A DNA stretch of 64,000 bases from Mycolicibacterium neoaurum ATCC 25795. GTDB taxonomy: Bacteria > Actinomycetota > Actinomycetes > Mycobacteriales > Mycobacteriaceae. The notes under the pieces are model-generated. The model searched no databases and had not been told where the DNA came from. It saw nothing but the letters and a program-made list of their open reading frames with translations. This document shows positions 22,972 through 31,220 of the stretch, piece after piece. Made by a program: the position numbers and the translations under genes. The stretch lies in the NCBI RefSeq assembly GCF_000691525.1, contig NZ_JMDW01000009.1:62001-126000 (forward strand). Direction: 5' to 3'. How positions within the stretch are numbered: position 1 is the first letter of the stretch; the number at the start of each line of letters is the position of its first letter.

Positions 22972-22991
22972 GCGCTTCGGCGTCGAAGCGC
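22972..22991 (-). promoter_or_regulatory. Leader hairpin of the ribose-type operon
   Basis: GCGCTTCG - GCGT - CGAAGCGC, a perfect 8-bp stem with a 4-base loop, 16 bases before the first start codon and probably inside the transcribed leader. It could stabilise the mRNA or serve as an operator; its core GCGCTTCG is only loosely like the LacI site. Confidence 0.45.
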
Positions 22992-23003
22992 GTGACGTCC
23001 ATC

Positions 23004-23033
23004 ACCGTAGGAATTGCCCTGAGGTCACGTCAA
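23004..23033 (-). promoter_or_regulatory. Promoter of the ribose-type operon
   Basis: On the minus strand, TTGACG (23033-23028), an 18-base spacer and TACGGT (23009-23004), reading toward the binding-protein gene. It directly abuts the palindromes upstream. Confidence 0.6.
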
Positions 23034-23035
23034 CG

Positions 23036-23066
23036 TATGCGCATATCTTTGCTCATATGAGCAAAG
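23036..23066. promoter_or_regulatory. Paired palindromes, candidate SorC-regulator sites
   Basis: TATGCGCATA (23036-23045) is a perfect 10-bp palindrome. One base away, CTTTGCTCATATGAGCAAAG (23047-23066) is a perfect 20-bp palindrome. Both lie just upstream of the -35 hexamer of the ribose-type operon, between it and the crotonase gene. Confidence 0.65.
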
Positions 23067-23096
23067 CGAGGTGTGGGTGGGGTCGTTTGGAAGCGG

Positions 23097-23852
23097 TTAC
23101 ACCTGGCTTCGGCCGCGCTCGATGACCGAACCCCGGCTGGCAGCGATATCGTCACCGGTCGTCGTGGCCATCCATGCCCGCGCCGATTCGGCCTCGATCC
23201 ACAGTCCGGCCTGGGTCTGCTCGGCATCGATGTGGTGGTAGGAGTCCAACAGCGCCCGGACAGCCTTCTGGTTGTTGCCGACGATGGTCGTCGCGATTCG
23301 TCGGGCAGTGGGCAGCAACTCGTCGTGCGGCACCACCTCGGTCACCAGCCCGGCGCGCAGTGCGTCCTCGGCCGATAGGTAGTCACCGGTCAGGCTCATC
23401 CGTCGGGCCATGCCGACGCCGACCTTCTGCGGCAGCCGCACCGAGAGTCCCCACGTGGGCAACAGGCCGACGCGAGCGTGGGTGTCGGCGAACTTGGCCC
23501 GCTCCGAGGCGATCAGCACATCGCAGTACAGGGCCATCTCCAACCCGCCGGTGACGGCCGCGCCGTTGATGGCGCCGATGACGGGTTTGCGCATCGGGGG
23601 CCACTTCGGGGAGATGTCCGGCAGTTCGGTGGTGTCGCCGAGTTCCTTGAGGTCCAGTCCGGCACAGAACACCGGGTCGGCGCCGGTCAGGATGACCACG
23701 TCGACGGCATCATCGGCCTCGGCGGCCCGCAGGGCGGCGAAGAATTCCTGGCGCAACTGCGCCGAGAGCGCATTGCGGGCATGCGGGCGGTTGAAGGTCA
23801 GGGTGCGGACCCGGTCGGTGGTGTCGATCAGCAGGACGGGCGAGTCGGTCAT
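23097..23852 (-). CDS. Enoyl-CoA hydratase/isomerase family (EchA16-like)
   Basis: Crotonase-fold protein of 251 residues from the ATG at 23852 (an alternative ATG lies 6 bases upstream). The oxyanion-hole segments are ADPVFCAGLDLKEL and INGAAVTGGLEMALYCD; the substrate-loop region reads THARVGLLPTWG. Its chromosomal position relative to dinF recalls echA16 of M. tuberculosis. No full beta-oxidation set is nearby, so it may act on its own CoA substrate. It is unlikely to belong to the sugar operon, which starts downstream of it with its own promoter. Confidence 0.85.
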   Translation of the reverse strand: MTDSPVLLIDTTDRVRTLTFNRPHARNALSAQLRQEFFAALRAAEADDAVDVVILTGADPVFCAGLDLKELGDTTELPDISPKWPPMRKPVIGAINGAAVTGGLEMALYCDVLIASERAKFADTHARVGLLPTWGLSVRLPQKVGVGMARRMSLTGDYLSAEDALRAGLVTEVVPHDELLPTARRIATTIVGNNQKAVRALLDSYHHIDAEQTQAGLWIEAESARAWMATTTGDDIAASRGSVIERGRSQV

Positions 23853-23907
23853 CGGCACACCGTATCGACTCCTGTCATGGCTGTGCGGGCGGGCCTATCG
23901 TGGACTC

Positions 23908-24171
23908 ATGTGCCGAAACATCACCGAGTTGCGCGGGTTGGAACCGGCGGCGACGGCTGAGGAGATCGAGGCCGCCGCCCGTCAGTACATCCGCAAGATC
24001 AGTGGGGTCACCCGTCCGACCGCGGCGAATGTCGACGCCTTCGAGGCGGCTGTCGCCGAGGTCACCGCCACCACCGAACGACTGCTCGCGCAGTTGCCAC
24101 CGCGACGACAGCCGCCGAAAACCGTGCCGCCGTTGCGCCGTCCCGAGGTGCGGGCGCGGCTCGGTCTGTGA
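23908..24171 (+). CDS. DUF2277 family protein
   Basis: Small 87-residue protein of unknown function. It begins MCRNITELRGLEP, the conserved Cys-Arg-Asn start of DUF2277, followed by a helical, Ala/Glu-rich middle and a basic C terminus. The ATG at 23908 is the only one that exposes this conserved N terminus. The next gene starts within its stop codon (GTGA), suggesting translational coupling with the DUF1802 protein. No catalytic motif is visible. Confidence 0.82.
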   Translation: MCRNITELRGLEPAATAEEIEAAARQYIRKISGVTRPTAANVDAFEAAVAEVTATTERLLAQLPPRRQPPKTVPPLRRPEVRARLGL

Positions 24172-24716
24172 GCACACCGGCGCTCAAGGAATGGGGCGCG
24201 GCGGTGCACGCCCTGCTGGACGGACGGCAGACCGTGCTGTTGCGCAAGGGCGGTATCCACGAGAAGCGTTTCGAGGTCAGCTCCGAGGAATTCCTGTTGT
24301 TCCCCACGGCCGCACATTCGCACACCGAGCGGGTTCGTCCCGAACACCGCGACACGTTGTCCGGTTCGGCGGACAGCGCCGATGATGCGGTGCTGGTGCG
24401 GGCCGGAGCGAAGGTGATCGCCGCGGTGGAGGTCGACCGGCCCGACCGGATCGAGGACATCTCCGACCTGCACATCTGGACCGCTGAGTCCGTGCGCGCC
24501 GACCGGCTGGACTTCCGCCCGCGGCATCGGCTGACGGTGCTGGTGGTGCAGGCCCGGCCGCTGGTCCACCCCGTACGACTGGAGCGCACCCCGCAGTACC
24601 GCGGCTGCGCCAGTTGGGTCAGCCTGCCGATCTCCGAAAGCCGTTATGCCGCACCCGTTCACGATCCCGACACGTTGAGGGCCATCGGTGAACGGGTGCG
24701 CCGGTCAGTGGGCTGA
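24168..24716 (+). CDS. DUF1802 family protein
   Basis: 182-residue uncharacterised protein. It shows the DUF1802 pattern: an early KEWGAAVHALLDGRQTVLLR, then RKGGIHEKRFEV, EFLLFPTAAHSH and a C-terminal RTPQYRGCASWVSL. The GTG start overlaps the DUF2277 stop by 4 bases. Its last 58 bases overlap the convergent CocE-type hydrolase gene. The function is not known; nuclease or restriction-like roles cannot be judged from sequence alone. Confidence 0.8.
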   Translation: MSTPALKEWGAAVHALLDGRQTVLLRKGGIHEKRFEVSSEEFLLFPTAAHSHTERVRPEHRDTLSGSADSADDAVLVRAGAKVIAAVEVDRPDRIEDISDLHIWTAESVRADRLDFRPRHRLTVLVVQARPLVHPVRLERTPQYRGCASWVSLPISESRYAAPVHDPDTLRAIGERVRRSVG

Positions 24717-26347
24717 CGGCGGCTGCCGGTGGGCAGGATCACCCGGGTCTGCTCGCCGAAGGCGACGGTATGGGTGGCCGCGCGCATCGCCGTTCCCGAC
24801 ACCGCGGGATCGCCGGTGCCCAGGTTCCGCGCATACCGCGGATGCGACCCGCCGGCCACCAGCAGCCGGATTCGTGACCCCGCGGCGAACCGGTGCGCGA
24901 CCGCGTCCGTTTCGATGCTGACCTGTTCGGATGCGGAATCGCCCGCATATCTTCGGTATCCGTCACTCACGTTGTACGACCGGCCCTTGGCGTCGACCTC
25001 GCTGATCCGGACGAACACATCGTGGTGTGGATTGTCGGCACGATGGGCGAGTTCGACGACGGGAGTGCCGACGACATAGAGGTCGGCGGGCAGTGGCTCG
25101 CCGGTGAACGCGAGCACATCGGCGCGGTCGGCAAGCGCGGAATCGTCTCGGTAACCGCCGTCGGGGGACAGCAGTCGGCCACCGACGGTGGGGGTCGGGT
25201 CGGCAGGCTGGTAGGTGAACATCAGGTGCCCGCCGCCCGGGGTCTGGGCCAGTGCGCCGCCGGCGCGCGGGTACAGCGTGTGGTGTGTCGGGTCCGGCGG
25301 CCAGTCGTCCAGCTCGACCCACCCGTCGTCGGCCGCCCGATGAATGTGGATGTGCACCGGATGGCGCCGTGTCGTCGGTGCGCCGCCGAGGTGCGTGCTC
25401 AACCAGTCCAGCGTCTCGCGCAGGACGGTGGCACCGCCGCGGGTCATCACCTGGGTGTGCGTCCACGACCCGAAGGTCAGGGCCACCTCGACACCGCGGT
25501 CGCGCAGACGCCGGTACTGGGCCAGCGTCTGCTCGAGGAAGAGATCCTGCCATCCGCTGAACAACAACACCGGTACGTCCGTGCGGTCCAGGGCGGCGGT
25601 GGCGGCCAGGCGTTGCCAATGCTCGGGATCGTCTTGCGGTGGCCGCAACCAGGACTCGTACCACGGCGCACCCTCACCGAGCAGCGTGCGCCCGCCCGTG
25701 CTCAGCGGCAGATCGAGGGCCGCGGTCGTGACCCGCCGGCCCGCGGTCGCCTGACGGGCAAGCATCCGCACCAGGCTCGGTTCCTCCTGGTGGGCGACCA
25801 TATCGCTCCACCCGAGGAAGTCGTTGAGCGAGAACGCGCCGGTGCCCCACGACGACTCCGCGAAATCGTGCGGACCGACGGTGATGATCGCCGCGGCGAG
25901 CTCGGCGGGTGGATCGACCAGCAGCGCCCACTGGGTGAAGCCCAGATAGGACAGTCCGACGGTGGCGAAGGTGCCGGTGAACCAGGACTGCTCGCGCAGC
26001 CAGGCCACCGTGTCGGCGCCGTCGGCGATCTCGTTGACCATGGGCGTGAACTCGCCGCCGGAACCGAACGTGCCGCGCACGCTCTGGAAAATGACGTGAT
26101 ATCCGCGGCTGGCGTAGACGCTGCCGAACGACAGGGTGAAGGGGAAGCGTCTGCCGTAGGGCGCCCGGACCAGCAGCGTGCCCGCCGGGGTCGCGGTCAG
26201 CGGTTGGTAATGGTCGGCCAGCAGCTCGACACCGTCGCGCATCGGCACCCGGACGCCCTTGTGCACGACGAAGTCGGTGCTGGGCGAGGGGACTTCCAAG
26301 ACCCGGCTCATGGCCTGCCGGGCATGACGGGACAGTCGTGAGCTCAC
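24659..26347 (-). CDS. CocE/NonD family hydrolase (X-Pro dipeptidyl-peptidase S15 type)
   Basis: 562-residue alpha/beta-hydrolase similar to cocaine esterase and Rv2800. Early VRVPMRDGVELLADHYQP is typical, the nucleophile Ser lies in GLSYLGFTQW, a probable His follows in SWTHTQVM, and a C-terminal jelly-roll (PepX_C) ends near VAFGEQTRVILPTGS. The GTG at 26347 is the longest reasonable start. No signal peptide is evident. The 3' end overlaps the DUF1802 gene tail-to-tail by 58 bp, so the last residues vary without disturbing the fold. Confidence 0.87.
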   Translation of the reverse strand: MSSRLSRHARQAMSRVLEVPSPSTDFVVHKGVRVPMRDGVELLADHYQPLTATPAGTLLVRAPYGRRFPFTLSFGSVYASRGYHVIFQSVRGTFGSGGEFTPMVNEIADGADTVAWLREQSWFTGTFATVGLSYLGFTQWALLVDPPAELAAAIITVGPHDFAESSWGTGAFSLNDFLGWSDMVAHQEEPSLVRMLARQATAGRRVTTAALDLPLSTGGRTLLGEGAPWYESWLRPPQDDPEHWQRLAATAALDRTDVPVLLFSGWQDLFLEQTLAQYRRLRDRGVEVALTFGSWTHTQVMTRGGATVLRETLDWLSTHLGGAPTTRRHPVHIHIHRAADDGWVELDDWPPDPTHHTLYPRAGGALAQTPGGGHLMFTYQPADPTPTVGGRLLSPDGGYRDDSALADRADVLAFTGEPLPADLYVVGTPVVELAHRADNPHHDVFVRISEVDAKGRSYNVSDGYRRYAGDSASEQVSIETDAVAHRFAAGSRIRLLVAGGSHPRYARNLGTGDPAVSGTAMRAATHTVAFGEQTRVILPTGSRRQPTDRRTRSPMALNVSGS

Positions 26348-26379
26348 CTAATAAACACTACGTGGTGTCAGAACTGGTC

Positions 26380-26952
26380 TCAGAACTTGTAGTACGGCGC
26401 CAATTCGTTGGCGCGCTGCAGATTCACCTGCAGGCAGTCCGGTCGGTCCGGGGAGTGAATGGGGGAGTAGAACACCGACTGCTGCAGGACGCCGTAGCTG
26501 GTCTTGAAGGCGATCATGCAGGTCACCCACCAGCGGTCATTCCAGTCGGTCGGCTTCATGATCCAGAACTGGGCGGCCCGATGCCCGGCGATGTCGAGTT
26601 CGACCGCATCGGCGGGCAGCGTTGCCTCGTAGGTGCGCCACACGAAGGCCTCGATGGCCATCTGGTAATTGCCGGCATCGTATTTGCAGCGCAGCCCGTC
26701 CTCGGGCGTCGGCGGGGTGAAGGCAAGGCCGATGCGCTGCACCACATCGATCGGGATGTCTTCACACGGGTCAAACGGCCGCGGATCGGTCGTCTCGATG
26801 ACCGGCCATTTGATGGTGGTCGACACGTTGGTCATCGGCAGGTCATCGACGCTGACCATGGCGGGCGTGCCGGCCGGGTTGGTCTGCCAGACGACGATCA
26901 CCGCCGCGACGAGCGCGCTCAACGCCGACAGCAGGCGCAGCTTGGCACCCAT
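26380..26952 (-). CDS. DUF3558-like secreted or membrane-anchored protein
   Basis: 190-residue protein with an N-terminal hydrophobic segment (LRLLSALSALVAAVIVVW) and a DUF3558-like domain, including FDPCEDIPIDVVQRIGL and a second Cys in LRCKYDAGNYQM. There is no lipobox Cys, so it is anchored or secreted rather than acylated, unlike lipoprotein relatives such as LppV found near the homologous metallophosphoesterase in M. tuberculosis. The start at 26952 follows GGGGG at a good spacing; two upstream ATGs are possible. It is divergent from the metallophosphoesterase. Function unknown. Confidence 0.75.
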   Translation of the reverse strand: MGAKLRLLSALSALVAAVIVVWQTNPAGTPAMVSVDDLPMTNVSTTIKWPVIETTDPRPFDPCEDIPIDVVQRIGLAFTPPTPEDGLRCKYDAGNYQMAIEAFVWRTYEATLPADAVELDIAGHRAAQFWIMKPTDWNDRWWVTCMIAFKTSYGVLQQSVFYSPIHSPDRPDCLQVNLQRANELAPYYKF

Positions 26953-27086
26953 CGAACCCCCATACATCGTCATCCGACCCGAGGGTCCGCACGAACCCTG
27001 CCGGGAGTCTAAACGAGAACAGGTTCTAGTTGCCGGGGTTCGGGCATCTCGGGGGCGTCGCCGTCCGGCAAGTACGCTGGACCGCT

Positions 27087-28061
27087 GTGTCCTCGCCTGT
27101 TTCGAAGCCGTCCCGTGAGCAGCGACGACCGGTGTTGTGGGCGATCAGTGACCTGCACACCGGGCACACCGGCAACAAACCGGTGACCGAGTCGCTGTAT
27201 CCGTCCAGTCCCGATGACTGGCTGATCGTCGCGGGTGACGTCGGCGAACGCACCGACGAGATTCGCTGGGCGCTGGACCTGCTGCGTAAGAGGTTCGCCA
27301 AGGTCATCTGGGTGCCGGGTAACCACGAACTGTGGACCACCACCCGCGACCCCATGCAGATCTTCGGTCGTGCCCGCTACGACTACCTCGTCGACATGTG
27401 CGACCAGATGGGCATCGTCACTCCCGAGCATCCGTTCCCGGTGTGGAACGAGCAGGGCGGTCCGGCTACGGTCGTGCCGATGTTCCTGCTCTACGACTAT
27501 TCGTTCCTTCCGGAGGGCACCGGCACCAAGGCCGAGGGCCTGGCGCTGGCCAAGGAGCGCAATATCGTCGGCACCGACGAATACCTGCTCTCGGCCGAGC
27601 CCTACGCCACCCGCGATGCGTGGTGCCGCGACCGGGTGGCCTACACCCGCAAGCGGCTCGAGGAACTCGACTGGATGACGCCGACCGTGCTGGTGAACCA
27701 TTTCCCGATGGTGCGCGAGCCCTGCGATGCGTTGTTCTACCCCGAGTTCGCGCTGTGGTGTGGGACCACCGCGACCCGGGATTGGCATACCCGGTACAAC
27801 GCCATCTGTTCGGTGTACGGCCATCTGCACATCCCGCGCACCACCTGGTATGACGATGTGCGCTTCGAAGAGGTGTCGGTCGGATACCCCCGAGAATGGC
27901 GCCGTCGCAAGCCATATCGCTGGCTACGGCAGATCCTGCCGGACCCGAAGTATCCGCCCGGCTACCTCAACGACTTCGGCGGCCATTTCGAGATCACCGA
28001 CGAGATGCGGGAGAACGCACAGAAAATGCAGGACCGGATCGCCTCGCGCAGGAGCAGGTAG
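27087..28061 (+). CDS. Metallophosphoesterase (Rv2795c-like)
   Basis: 324-residue calcineurin-like phosphoesterase. Metal-ligand motifs are SDLHTGHTGN, VAGDVGERTD, PGNHELW, VNHFPM and YGHLHIPR, all intact. The GTG at 27087 is chosen since upstream codons lie in the promoter region. It is the first gene of the conserved mycobacterial trio with pptT and truB; the pptT ATG follows its stop directly. The M. tuberculosis homologue has been linked genetically to the phosphopantetheine system (PptH removes phosphopantetheine from carrier proteins), opposing PptT; this role is carried over by homology and context. Confidence 0.88.
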   Translation: MSSPVSKPSREQRRPVLWAISDLHTGHTGNKPVTESLYPSSPDDWLIVAGDVGERTDEIRWALDLLRKRFAKVIWVPGNHELWTTTRDPMQIFGRARYDYLVDMCDQMGIVTPEHPFPVWNEQGGPATVVPMFLLYDYSFLPEGTGTKAEGLALAKERNIVGTDEYLLSAEPYATRDAWCRDRVAYTRKRLEELDWMTPTVLVNHFPMVREPCDALFYPEFALWCGTTATRDWHTRYNAICSVYGHLHIPRTTWYDDVRFEEVSVGYPREWRRRKPYRWLRQILPDPKYPPGYLNDFGGHFEITDEMRENAQKMQDRIASRRSR

Positions 28062-28718
28062 ATGTTGCTGCCCGCCGTCGTCCCCGAGCTGGTCTCGACC
28101 GCCGAGCTGTACGACGATCCGCCGGATCTGACGCCGCTGCCGGAGGAGGCGCCGCTGGTGGCGCGATCGGTGGCCAAGCGCCGCAACGAATTCGTCACCG
28201 TGCGCCACTGCGCGCGGATCGCGCTCGGCGAGATCGGCGTGCCGCCGGTGCCGATCCTCAAGGGCGACAAGGGCGAACCATGCTGGCCCGATGGGGTCGT
28301 CGGCAGCCTCACCCACTGTGATGGTTTCCGGGGTGCCGTTGTCGGCAGGCAGGGCCAGGTACGGTCGGTCGGTATCGACGCCGAGCCCCATGGTGTGCTG
28401 CCCAAGGGCGTGCTCGACGCCATCAGTCTGCCTGTCGAACGGCACCAGATCTCGGCGCTTCCCGCAGAGCTGCACTGGGACCGAATTCTGTTCTGCGCCA
28501 AGGAGGCCACCTACAAGGCGTGGTATCCGCTCACGCATCGCTGGCTGGGATTCGAGGACGCCCACATCACGTTCACCGTCGACGGCACCGGCACCGCCGG
28601 GACGTTCCGGTCGACCATCCTGGTCGACCCCGCCGCCGAGCACGGCCCGCCGTTGAACGCGCTGGATGGTCGGTGGTCGGTGGCCGGTGGTATCGCGCTT
28701 ACGGCGATCACGCTGTGA
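28062..28718 (+). CDS. pptT: 4'-phosphopantetheinyl transferase
   Basis: Transfers phosphopantetheine from CoA to Ser of acyl- and peptidyl-carrier domains of type I polyketide synthases and siderophore peptide synthetases, so it is needed for mycolate-related lipid and mycobactin synthesis. 218 residues. Sfp/EntD motifs are present: [27 protein letters not shown] and [15 protein letters not shown]. The ATG abuts the stop of the metallophosphoesterase, and truB overlaps its stop (GTGA). Confidence 0.93.
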   Translation: MLLPAVVPELVSTAELYDDPPDLTPLPEEAPLVARSVAKRRNEFVTVRHCARIALGEIGVPPVPILKGDKGEPCWPDGVVGSLTHCDGFRGAVVGRQGQVRSVGIDAEPHGVLPKGVLDAISLPVERHQISALPAELHWDRILFCAKEATYKAWYPLTHRWLGFEDAHITFTVDGTGTAGTFRSTILVDPAAEHGPPLNALDGRWSVAGGIALTAITL

Positions 28719-29647
28719 GCAAGCCACCGGCGGGGGAGAGCGCAGCGACCGGGGGATCGACGCAGCCTGCTCCGGGGCTGGTGATCGTCGACAAGCCGGC
28801 CGGGATGACCAGCCATGACGTCGTCGGCCGCTGCCGGCGGCTGTTCGGTACCCGCAAGGTGGGCCATGCCGGCACGCTGGATCCCATGGCCACCGGGGTG
28901 CTGGTCGTCGGTATCGAACGGGCCACCAAACTGCTGGGGCTGATCACCGGGACGGACAAGTCCTACGCCGCCACCATCCGGCTCGGTCAGACGACCTCCA
29001 CCGAGGACGCCGAGGGTGAGGTCCTGCAGACGGTGCCCGCCGAGCATGTCACCGATGCCCAGATCGAGCAGGCGCTGGAGCGGTTGCGTGGCGATATCGA
29101 GCAGGTGCCGTCGGCGGTCAGCGCGATCAAGGTTGCCGGTGAGCGGTCCTACAAACTGGCTCGGGAAGGGCGCGCCGTCGAGCTACCCGCCCGGCCGGTG
29201 CGCATCTCCCGATTCGAGGTGATCAGAGCGCGCAGGGGCGGCGGGTTCACCGATGTCGACGTCGAGGTGGACTGTTCCTCGGGTACCTACATCCGGGCGC
29301 TGGCGCGCGATGTGGGCGCCGAGCTGCAGGTCGGTGGGCACCTCACGGCGCTACGGCGTACCGCGGTCGGCCGGTATGACCTGCAGCAGGCCAGGACTCT
29401 CGAAGAGCTGGCCGAGCAGGCCCGGCTGTCCTACAGCCTCGACCAGGCCTGCCTGCAGGGGTTTGCCCGGCGCGATCTCACCGAGAAGGAAGCGGTGGAC
29501 ACCGGCCACGGCCGACCTCTGGATGTGGCGGGCATCAACGGGATCTATGCGGCCGTCGCGCCCGACGGTCGCGTGATCGCCTTGCTCCAGGACGGTGCAT
29601 CGCACACCAGCCCCGTGGTCGTGCTGCGCCCGGCTACCTTGTCCTGA
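28715..29647 (+). CDS. truB: tRNA pseudouridine-55 synthase
   Basis: Converts U55 in the T-loop of tRNA to pseudouridine. 310 residues. The catalytic Asp lies in [14 protein letters not shown]; other family segments are [12 protein letters not shown] and [14 protein letters not shown]. The start is the GTG overlapping the pptT stop, which places the enzyme core after a short, poorly conserved 20-residue extension. It is the last gene of the trio; the next 180 bases are noncoding. Confidence 0.94.
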   Translation: MSKPPAGESAATGGSTQPAPGLVIVDKPAGMTSHDVVGRCRRLFGTRKVGHAGTLDPMATGVLVVGIERATKLLGLITGTDKSYAATIRLGQTTSTEDAEGEVLQTVPAEHVTDAQIEQALERLRGDIEQVPSAVSAIKVAGERSYKLAREGRAVELPARPVRISRFEVIRARRGGGFTDVDVEVDCSSGTYIRALARDVGAELQVGGHLTALRRTAVGRYDLQQARTLEELAEQARLSYSLDQACLQGFARRDLTEKEAVDTGHGRPLDVAGINGIYAAVAPDGRVIALLQDGASHTSPVVVLRPATLS

Positions 29648-29828
29648 GCCGGTCGGCGCCTCCCGGACATCCGCGCTGCGCGCGGGGAAGTGGCACTGGT
29701 TACCCCGGGCAGCGGTGTGTGAAACGAGTGGGCCGTTTATCAGGTTTTCCCTAACCAGAGGCCGTTTTTATTAGCCAAATCCCAGGTTTCCTGTGAACTT
29801 TCTGCGCCGGCCGGGCGTTGAAGAAGGT

Positions 29829-30443
29829 ATGAGCGAGCACGCACCGGTTTGCGACCATCCGCTGTTCACCTACCAGCCCGCGTGGGCGCATGGTGAGCGG
29901 GGAGCGCGCGTCGGCCATGTGACCCACACCGTCGATCTGCCGATCGCTCCGACGGCGCTGTGGTCGGCGTTATCGGATCCGCGCACCTGGTCGGACTGGC
30001 TGACCGTTCATCAGCGCTGGATCGGCCAGGCGCGGACCGGCTTCGTGCCCGGCGCCCGAATGACCGCCGAGACACTGATGCTCGGCGTGTCCGGGACCGT
30101 GGAGTGGACGGTCGAGTCCGCGATCGCCCCGGGCACCCTGGTGCTCATCGGTACCGGTGCGGCCGGGCTGCGCACGCGGTTCACCGTCCTGGTCAACGCC
30201 GCCGAGGGTGGCTCACAGCTCACGGTCACCAGCGAGGTCACCGGTGACCTGTTGACCGCTCCGCTGATCGCTGCCATCGAGCGCGATGGGGCCGAGCAAC
30301 TCGAACTGAGCGTGCAGAAGCTCCTGGCGTGTGCCGACGGGAAGGTTGCGCCGAAGCCGCGCGTGTTGCGGCTGGTGCATTCGGCCACCGACGTCGTGCC
30401 GGTCGAGAGCGGCACCGCCCCGCGGTTGCGGGCGGTGCGTTAG
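29829..30443 (+). CDS. SRPBCC (polyketide cyclase/START-like) family protein
   Basis: 204-residue protein with an SRPBCC hydrophobic-cavity fold: VTHTVDLPIAPTALWSALSDPRTWSDWL at the start and GTVEWTVESAIAPGTLVLIGT in the sheet region. Ligand unknown. The ATG at 29829 is preferred over a GTG at 29793; AGAAGG is adjacent but very close. The upstream 180 bases are AT-richer than average, with no firm promoter. Its stop overlaps that of the convergent mntR in the tetramer TTAG. Confidence 0.75.
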   Translation: MSEHAPVCDHPLFTYQPAWAHGERGARVGHVTHTVDLPIAPTALWSALSDPRTWSDWLTVHQRWIGQARTGFVPGARMTAETLMLGVSGTVEWTVESAIAPGTLVLIGTGAAGLRTRFTVLVNAAEGGSQLTVTSEVTGDLLTAPLIAAIERDGAEQLELSVQKLLACADGKVAPKPRVLRLVHSATDVVPVESGTAPRLRAVR

Positions 30444-31144
30444 ACCACCCAGATCGCCTCTGCTGCAGGACTTCCCAGGTCTACGGTCACGGAGGTCGCG
30501 GTGTCGCTCGACGGCGCCTGCACAGCCACCGAGATCATCCCGGCGAAGTCTCGCCGGGCCACCACCTGTAGCCGGGAATCCAAGGTGATGCCCACACTGT
30601 CGAAATAGCGCAACATCTCCGGATCGGCATCCGAGATCCGGGCCACGGTGCCGTCCTCGCCGTCCGCGCACACCGAGAGTTGCCGAGCCGGAGGCGTGGG
30701 AACCCGACCATCCGGTGCGGGTATCGGATCACCATGCGGATCGCGGGTGGGAAACCCGAGTTTGGCGTCGATGCGGTCGAGCATGCGGTCCGATACCGCG
30801 TGCTCGAGGATCTCGGCCTCGTCGTGTACCTCGTCCCAGCCGTAGCCCAGCTCACGTACCAGGAAGGTCTCCATCAGCCGATGCCGGCGGACCATCGCCA
30901 GTGCGGCCTTGCGGCCTGCGTCGGTGAGCGTCACCGCGCCGTACTTGGCGTGATCGACCAGTCCCTGATCGGCCAGCTTGCGGATGGACTCCGACGCCGT
31001 GCTCGCCGACACACCGATGCGTTCGGCCAGCAGTTTCGTGCTCACCTTGTCCGGTGACCACTCCTGGGCCGTCCAGATGACTTTGAGGTAATCCTGCGCA
31101 ACCGTCGTCAGTTCCTGCGGGTCGCTGTTGGAGTCCACGGTCAC
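30440..31144 (-). CDS. mntR: Manganese/iron-dependent repressor, DtxR family (MntR/SirR type)
   Basis: 234-residue metal-dependent repressor. The N-terminal winged helix contains LLAERIGVSASTASESIRKL. The dimerisation and metal-binding domain follows with HRLMETFLVRELGYGWDEVHDEAEILEHAVSD, which has the family His/Glu/Cys-type ligand positions. A C-terminal SH3-like FeoA domain ends near ISVAVQAPSS. Start at GTG 31144 or 31138; the longer frame to 31255 would run through the operator. It is divergent from ribF with a DtxR-type palindrome at the start, consistent with autoregulation. Confidence 0.85.
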   Translation of the reverse strand: MTVDSNSDPQELTTVAQDYLKVIWTAQEWSPDKVSTKLLAERIGVSASTASESIRKLADQGLVDHAKYGAVTLTDAGRKAALAMVRRHRLMETFLVRELGYGWDEVHDEAEILEHAVSDRMLDRIDAKLGFPTRDPHGDPIPAPDGRVPTPPARQLSVCADGEDGTVARISDADPEMLRYFDSVGITLDSRLQVVARRDFAGMISVAVQAPSSDTATSVTVDLGSPAAEAIWVV

Positions 31145-31151
31145 CGAGTTT

Positions 31152-31166
31152 AGGCAATCTTTGCCT
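31152..31166. promoter_or_regulatory. DtxR/MntR-type operator
   Basis: AGGCAATCTTTGCCT, with AGGCA and TGCCT half-sites, lies 7 bases upstream of the mntR start and 55 bases upstream of ribF. The half-sites resemble known mycobacterial MntR boxes. Confidence 0.6.
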
Positions 31167-31220
31167 GTTGCGGGTATCCCAGGCAGACGGCTGCCACACC
31201 CGCGCCGTAGGCTTGCGACC

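Noticed and set aside
22972-22991. Third copy of the LacI operator
   Set aside because: It shares only GCGCTT with the 14-mer and its symmetry is that of a hairpin with a 4-base loop.
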